A DNA stretch of 64,000 nt from JAENVT01 sp963805445 (GTDB lineage: Bacteria; Actinomycetota; Acidimicrobiia; Acidimicrobiales; Ilumatobacteraceae): the NCBI GenBank assembly GCA_963805445.1, contig CAWDUI010000038.1, positions 310,001 through 374,000 on the forward strand, in the 5' to 3' direction. The notes under the pieces were generated by a model. It did not search any database and was not told where the DNA came from. It was given only the letters and a program-made list of their open reading frames with translations. Position 1 is the first letter of the stretch, and each line of letters opens with the position of its first letter. Both the position numbers and the translations under genes were made by a program. Shown in pieces: positions 60,656 to 64,000 of the stretch.

Positions 60656-61838
60656 ATGGGAGTTCCGTTCCGAGAGATCGAGATGGGTCCGGTTGGCAGT
60701 CGACTGCCAGGCGGCGCTGTGGTCGCCGCCGCAGCGGTCGAGACGGGGATCCACGTGCAGTTCAGTGAGGGTTCGGCCACCTTCTTGCCCGACTGGTTGC
60801 GCGACAACTGTCAGTGCGACGCATGCCGAATCCGCCAGACCGACGAGCGCCGGTGGCAGCCCTGGACCGAGCCGGCGGCCCCAGTTGTCAGCACGGTCGA
60901 CGTCGTCGATGGTCAGTTGCAGATCGACTGGGACAGCGGCCACCGGTCCACATACGGGCCGACCGATTGGGCGAAGATCCGCACCACCGGTGCTCGCGGC
61001 GCATGGACGGCACGATTGTGGAGCGCCGGGTACGAGATCGAGCGCTTCGACCATCACGAATGCATTGCCGATGAGGTCATGCGGCGGAGCCATGTTCGAG
61101 GCGCTGCGCCGCGACGGTGCAGCAGTGGTCACCGGCTCGCCGACCGAGCCGGGCACCGTGATCGAGTTGCTGCGATCGCTGGGGCTGACGTTGCGTGACT
61201 CGTCGCTCGGACTGATCTTCGACGTCAAGCTCGACCCGGCCGGCTACAACATCGCCTTCACCGCCGAATACGTACCGCCCCACAACGACAACGCCCAGTA
61301 CACCCATCCGCCGAGCGGTCAGGTGCTGGCAATGCTGGTCAACGAAGCCCACGGTGGCAACAGCGTGGTCGTCGACGGCTGGTCGGTGCTCGACCATCTG
61401 AACCGCGAAGACCCCGGTGCCATCGACGTGCTGGCAAAGGTCGAGGTGGGGTTCCGGCAGTACTCGACCGAGGCTGATGCCTTCACCCGAGCCCCGCTGG
61501 TCGTGCGCGACCGGGCAGGCCGGTTCGTGCACCTGCGCTTCTCCAACCAGTTGATGCAGCCACTGGCGTTCGACGACACCGAGTTGGCGGCCTGGTACAG
61601 CGCCTACCGCCTGCTCGGTGCAGCGATCGCCGACCCCGCCAACCACGTGTCGTTCCGGCTCTCGGCCGGCGACACCTTGTTCGTCAACGGGTTTCGGGTG
61701 CTCCACGCCCGAACCGCCTATCAACCCGATGGCCCGCGCCACCTCCAGGACGTGTACTTCGAGTTCGACGACGTGCACAGCCACCTGGCAACGATGAGCG
61801 GCGAAGCCACCAACGCGATGGTTGCCTCGACGACCTGA
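60656..61838 (+). CDS. Gamma-butyrobetaine hydroxylase-like dioxygenase, frameshifted
   Basis: 2-oxoglutarate oxygenase of the BBOX1/TMLH type, about 393 residues. The N-terminal zinc-binding domain has FLPDWLRDNCQCDACR, and the catalytic TauD-like domain has the iron ligands in VPPHNDNAQY (H-x-D) and FRVLHARTAY. NEAHGGNSVVVDGWSV and DTLFVNGFRVLHAR are typical of butyrobetaine and trimethyllysine hydroxylases. One shift near 61090 separates the zinc domain from the catalytic domain. The substrate in bacteria can be other betaines or amines. No carnitine CoA-transferase or thiolase genes are near. Confidence 0.88.
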
Positions 61839-61848
61839 GTGGAACCCC

Positions 61849-62874
61849 TCAGGCCCAGTCGAGGATGACTTTGCCGCACTCGCCGCCGGAGACGATTGCG
61901 AAGGCTTCTTCGAAGCGATCGGCGGGCAGTTCGTGGGTGATGATGTCGCTGACGTCGAGGCCGCTCTGCAGCATCGCCGCCATCTTGTACCACGTCTCGA
62001 AGATGCGGCGGCCGTAGATGCCCTGGATCTCCAGGCCCTTGAAGATCACGTCGTTGATGTCGAGCGTCATCGGCCCGGCGGGGATGCCGAGCACGGCGAT
62101 GCGCCCGCCGTGGTTCATCGCATCGAGCATCTGGTTGAACGCGGACTCTGCTCCCGACATCTCCAAGCCGACGTCGAATCCCTCTGTCATGCCGAGCGCG
62201 GCCATCACGGGCGGCAACTGGTCGGTGCGCACATCGACCACTCGGCTGGCGCCGTGCTTGGCGGCCATTTCGAGGCGGTAGGCGTTGATGTCGGTGACGA
62301 CAACGTTGCGGGCGCCGATGTGCCGCACGATCGCGGTGGCCAGGATGCCGATCGGGCCGGCGCCGGTGATCAGCACGTCTTCGCCGACGACGTCGAAGCG
62401 CAGCGACGTGTGCGTGGCGTTGCCCAACGGATCGAGCACGGCAGCCACGTTGTCGCTGATGTGGGTGGGCACGACGAACACGTTCTCCGCGGGGATCACG
62501 ACGTACTCGGCGAACGCTCCAGGGCGGGTGACGCCGACACCGGTGTGGTTGTGACAGAACTCGCGGCGGCCGCCCTTGCAGTTGCGGCAGTGGCCGCACG
62601 TGACGTGGCCCTCGCCGGCAACACGTTGGCCGACCTCGAGCCCGATCACGTCGGCGCCGATTTGTTCGATCTCGCCCATGAACTCGTGCCCGACGACCAT
62701 CGGCACGGGGATCGTCGCCTGGGCCCACGCGTCCCAGTGGAGGATGTGCAGGTCGGTGCCGCAGATCGAGGTCTTGCGCACGCGGATCAGCACCTCGCGA
62801 TCGCCGGGCGTCGGCTTTGGTACGTCTTCCAGCCACAGGCCAGGTTCGCGTCGCGCCTTGACCAGTGCTTTCAC
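61849..62874 (-). CDS. tdh: L-threonine 3-dehydrogenase
   Basis: Zinc-dependent medium-chain dehydrogenase of 341 residues that oxidises L-threonine to 2-amino-3-ketobutyrate with NAD. The catalytic zinc ligands are in TSICGTDLHILHWD and GHEFMGEIEQIG. The structural zinc site is CGHCRNCKGGRREFC, and VLITGAGPIGILATAIVRHIG binds NAD. Length is that of the E. coli enzyme. It starts with GTG in a GTGA overlap with the stop of kbl, so the two form an operon in the order kbl-tdh. Confidence 0.96.
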   Translation of the reverse strand: MKALVKARREPGLWLEDVPKPTPGDREVLIRVRKTSICGTDLHILHWDAWAQATIPVPMVVGHEFMGEIEQIGADVIGLEVGQRVAGEGHVTCGHCRNCKGGRREFCHNHTGVGVTRPGAFAEYVVIPAENVFVVPTHISDNVAAVLDPLGNATHTSLRFDVVGEDVLITGAGPIGILATAIVRHIGARNVVVTDINAYRLEMAAKHGASRVVDVRTDQLPPVMAALGMTEGFDVGLEMSGAESAFNQMLDAMNHGGRIAVLGIPAGPMTLDINDVIFKGLEIQGIYGRRIFETWYKMAAMLQSGLDVSDIITHELPADRFEEAFAIVSGGECGKVILDWA

Positions 62875-64000
62875 GAGATCAGTCCCATCGTCCGACCGAC
62901 GCGGCCGAATGCAGCGATCGCCCCGTCGATGTCGTCGTCAGTGTGCGCCGCCGACATCTGGGTGCGGATGCGGGCCGTGTCCGGCGGCACCACGGGGAAG
63001 GAGAACGCGATCACGTAGATCCCTTCGGCCAGCAGGCGCTCGGCCATCTCCGAGGCGACGCGCGCGTCGCCGAGCATGACCGGGATGATGGGATGGCCGG
63101 CGCCGGCGAGCGTGAACCCGGCGCGCTGCATGCCTTCACGAAATCGCGCCGCGTTGTGTTCGAGCCGCAGCCGCAACTCGTCGCTGGACTCCAGCAGATC
63201 GAGTACCCGGATCGTCGCTGACGCGATGACGGGGGCCAGCGTGTTGGAGAAGAGGTATGGCCGCGAACGTTGCCGCAACCAGTCGATCACCTCGCGCCGA
63301 CCCGAGGTGTAGCCGCCCGATGCGCCGCCGAGGGCCTTCCCGAGTGTGCCCGTGATGATGTCGACGCGTCCCATGACGCCGGCCAGGTCATGCGTGCCGC
63401 GACCGTGCCCGCCGACCAAGCCCACGGCGTGCGAATCGTCGACCATCACCAGCGCGTCGTGGCGCTCGGCGAGATCGCAGATCGCCGTCAAGTCGGCGAG
63501 CACCCCATCCATCGAGAACACGCCGTCGGTGGCGATCAGCCGGTAGCGGGCGTCGGACGCCTCGACGAGGCGTTGCTCCAGTTGCTGCATGTCGTTGTTG
63601 TCGTAGCGCAACCGGCGGGCCCGGCAGAGACGGATGCCGTCGATGATCGAGGCATGGTTGAGCGCGTCGGAGATCACCGCGTCGGTGTCGTCGAGGAGGG
63701 TCTCGAACAACCCGCCGTTGGCATCGAAGCACGAGCCGTACAGGATCGTGTCGTCGGTGCCGAGGAAGTTCGAGAGCCGTGCCTCCAACTCCTTGTGCTC
63801 CGTCTGTGTCCCGCAGATGAACCGCACCGAGGCCATGCCGTAGCCGTACCGGTCGAGGGCGTCGTGGGCGGCGGCGACGATGTCGGGGTGATCGGCCAAG
63901 CCGAGGTAGTTGTTGGCACACAGGTTGAGTACCGTTGTGCCATCGGCGAGTCGGATGTGTGCCGACTGGGTGGAGTCGATCACTCGCTCGCTCTTGAACA
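62871..64000 (-). CDS. kbl: Glycine C-acetyltransferase (2-amino-3-ketobutyrate CoA ligase), 5' truncated
   Basis: PLP enzyme that cleaves 2-amino-3-ketobutyrate with CoA to glycine and acetyl-CoA, the step after Tdh. At least 376 residues are visible. Motifs are NNYLGLADHPDIVAA, FICGTQTEHKELE, DDSHAVGLVGGHGRGT and the PLP-lysine site TGTLGKALGGASGGY. The frame is open through the end of the window (FKSERVIDSTQ), so the true start lies beyond 64000. The GTG at 63981-63983 is internal. Expected full length is near 395 residues, so about twenty residues are missing. Confidence 0.96.
   Translation of the reverse strand, partial: FKSERVIDSTQSAHIRLADGTTVLNLCANNYLGLADHPDIVAAAHDALDRYGYGMASVRFICGTQTEHKELEARLSNFLGTDDTILYGSCFDANGGLFETLLDDTDAVISDALNHASIIDGIRLCRARRLRYDNNDMQQLEQRLVEASDARYRLIATDGVFSMDGVLADLTAICDLAERHDALVMVDDSHAVGLVGGHGRGTHDLAGVMGRVDIITGTLGKALGGASGGYTSGRREVIDWLRQRSRPYLFSNTLAPVIASATIRVLDLLESSDELRLRLEHNAARFREGMQRAGFTLAGAGHPIIPVMLGDARVASEMAERLLAEGIYVIAFSFPVVPPDTARIRTQMSAAHTDDDIDGAIAAFGRVGRTMGLIS

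Overview
This looks like chromosomal DNA of a high-GC actinobacterium, most probably an Acidimicrobiia member related to Ilumatobacter. The reasons are the strong G/C bias at third codon positions, F420 biosynthesis genes (cofD, cofE), the actinobacterial families DUF5719 and DUF3499, a group II truncated haemoglobin, and an actinobacterial housekeeping order (cofD ... DUF3499, manB, Trm112-like, ahcY, comF, secA, prfB, ftsE, ftsX). The taxon is an inference from gene content. No rRNA, tRNA, CRISPR, prophage or insertion sequence was recognised, and no stretch over 300 bases lacks a gene.

Layout. 1-5400: surface polysaccharide genes (sugar-nucleotide epimerase, GT4 glycosyltransferase, GDP-mannose dehydratase, flippase) around cofD. 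5500-18800: envelope block with a helical repeat protein, a giant GT2 membrane protein, DUF5719, a membrane thioredoxin, ftsH, DUF3499, a CPBP protease, a large GT-C-like membrane protein, phosphomannomutase and a Trm112-like protein. 18850-28820: a secreted RxxDTR-repeat protein, ahcY, yczE, comF, secA, prfB, ftsEX. 28820-32230: accessory stretch (PIN pseudogene, ECF sigma factor with a membrane partner, small orphan genes, a tandem repeat, a crotonase). 32235-41450: mixed metabolism (glbO, TrmH methyltransferase, menB, cofE, psuG, crotonase, modBC, 3-hydroxyacyl-CoA dehydrogenase, methyltransferase, tetR). 41506-48114: GcvT-like protein, FAD oxidoreductase, methyltransferase, YbaK, then a DUF1537 kinase with PdxA. 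48300-50780: secreted proteins. 50800-57100: acyl-CoA dehydrogenase-like flavoprotein, three MFS transporters, an ArsR-type regulator, a dienelactone hydrolase. 57177-64000: FAD amine oxidase, fatty acid hydroxylase, PhyH and GBBH-like dioxygenases, and the threonine-degradation pair tdh-kbl.

Two properties cut across the window. First, more than twenty genes, including the essential secA, are broken by single-base frameshifts, most of which are repaired by shortening a G/C homopolymer by one base. I read this as sequencing error, so coordinates of such genes are given from the true start to the true stop across the shifts. Second, many genes have a -10-like TAnnnT hexamer exactly 6 or 7 bases before the start codon and no Shine-Dalgarno sequence, which indicates frequent leaderless transcription. 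The clearest regulatory region lies between tetR and the GcvT-like gene, where two good divergent promoters share an inverted repeat.
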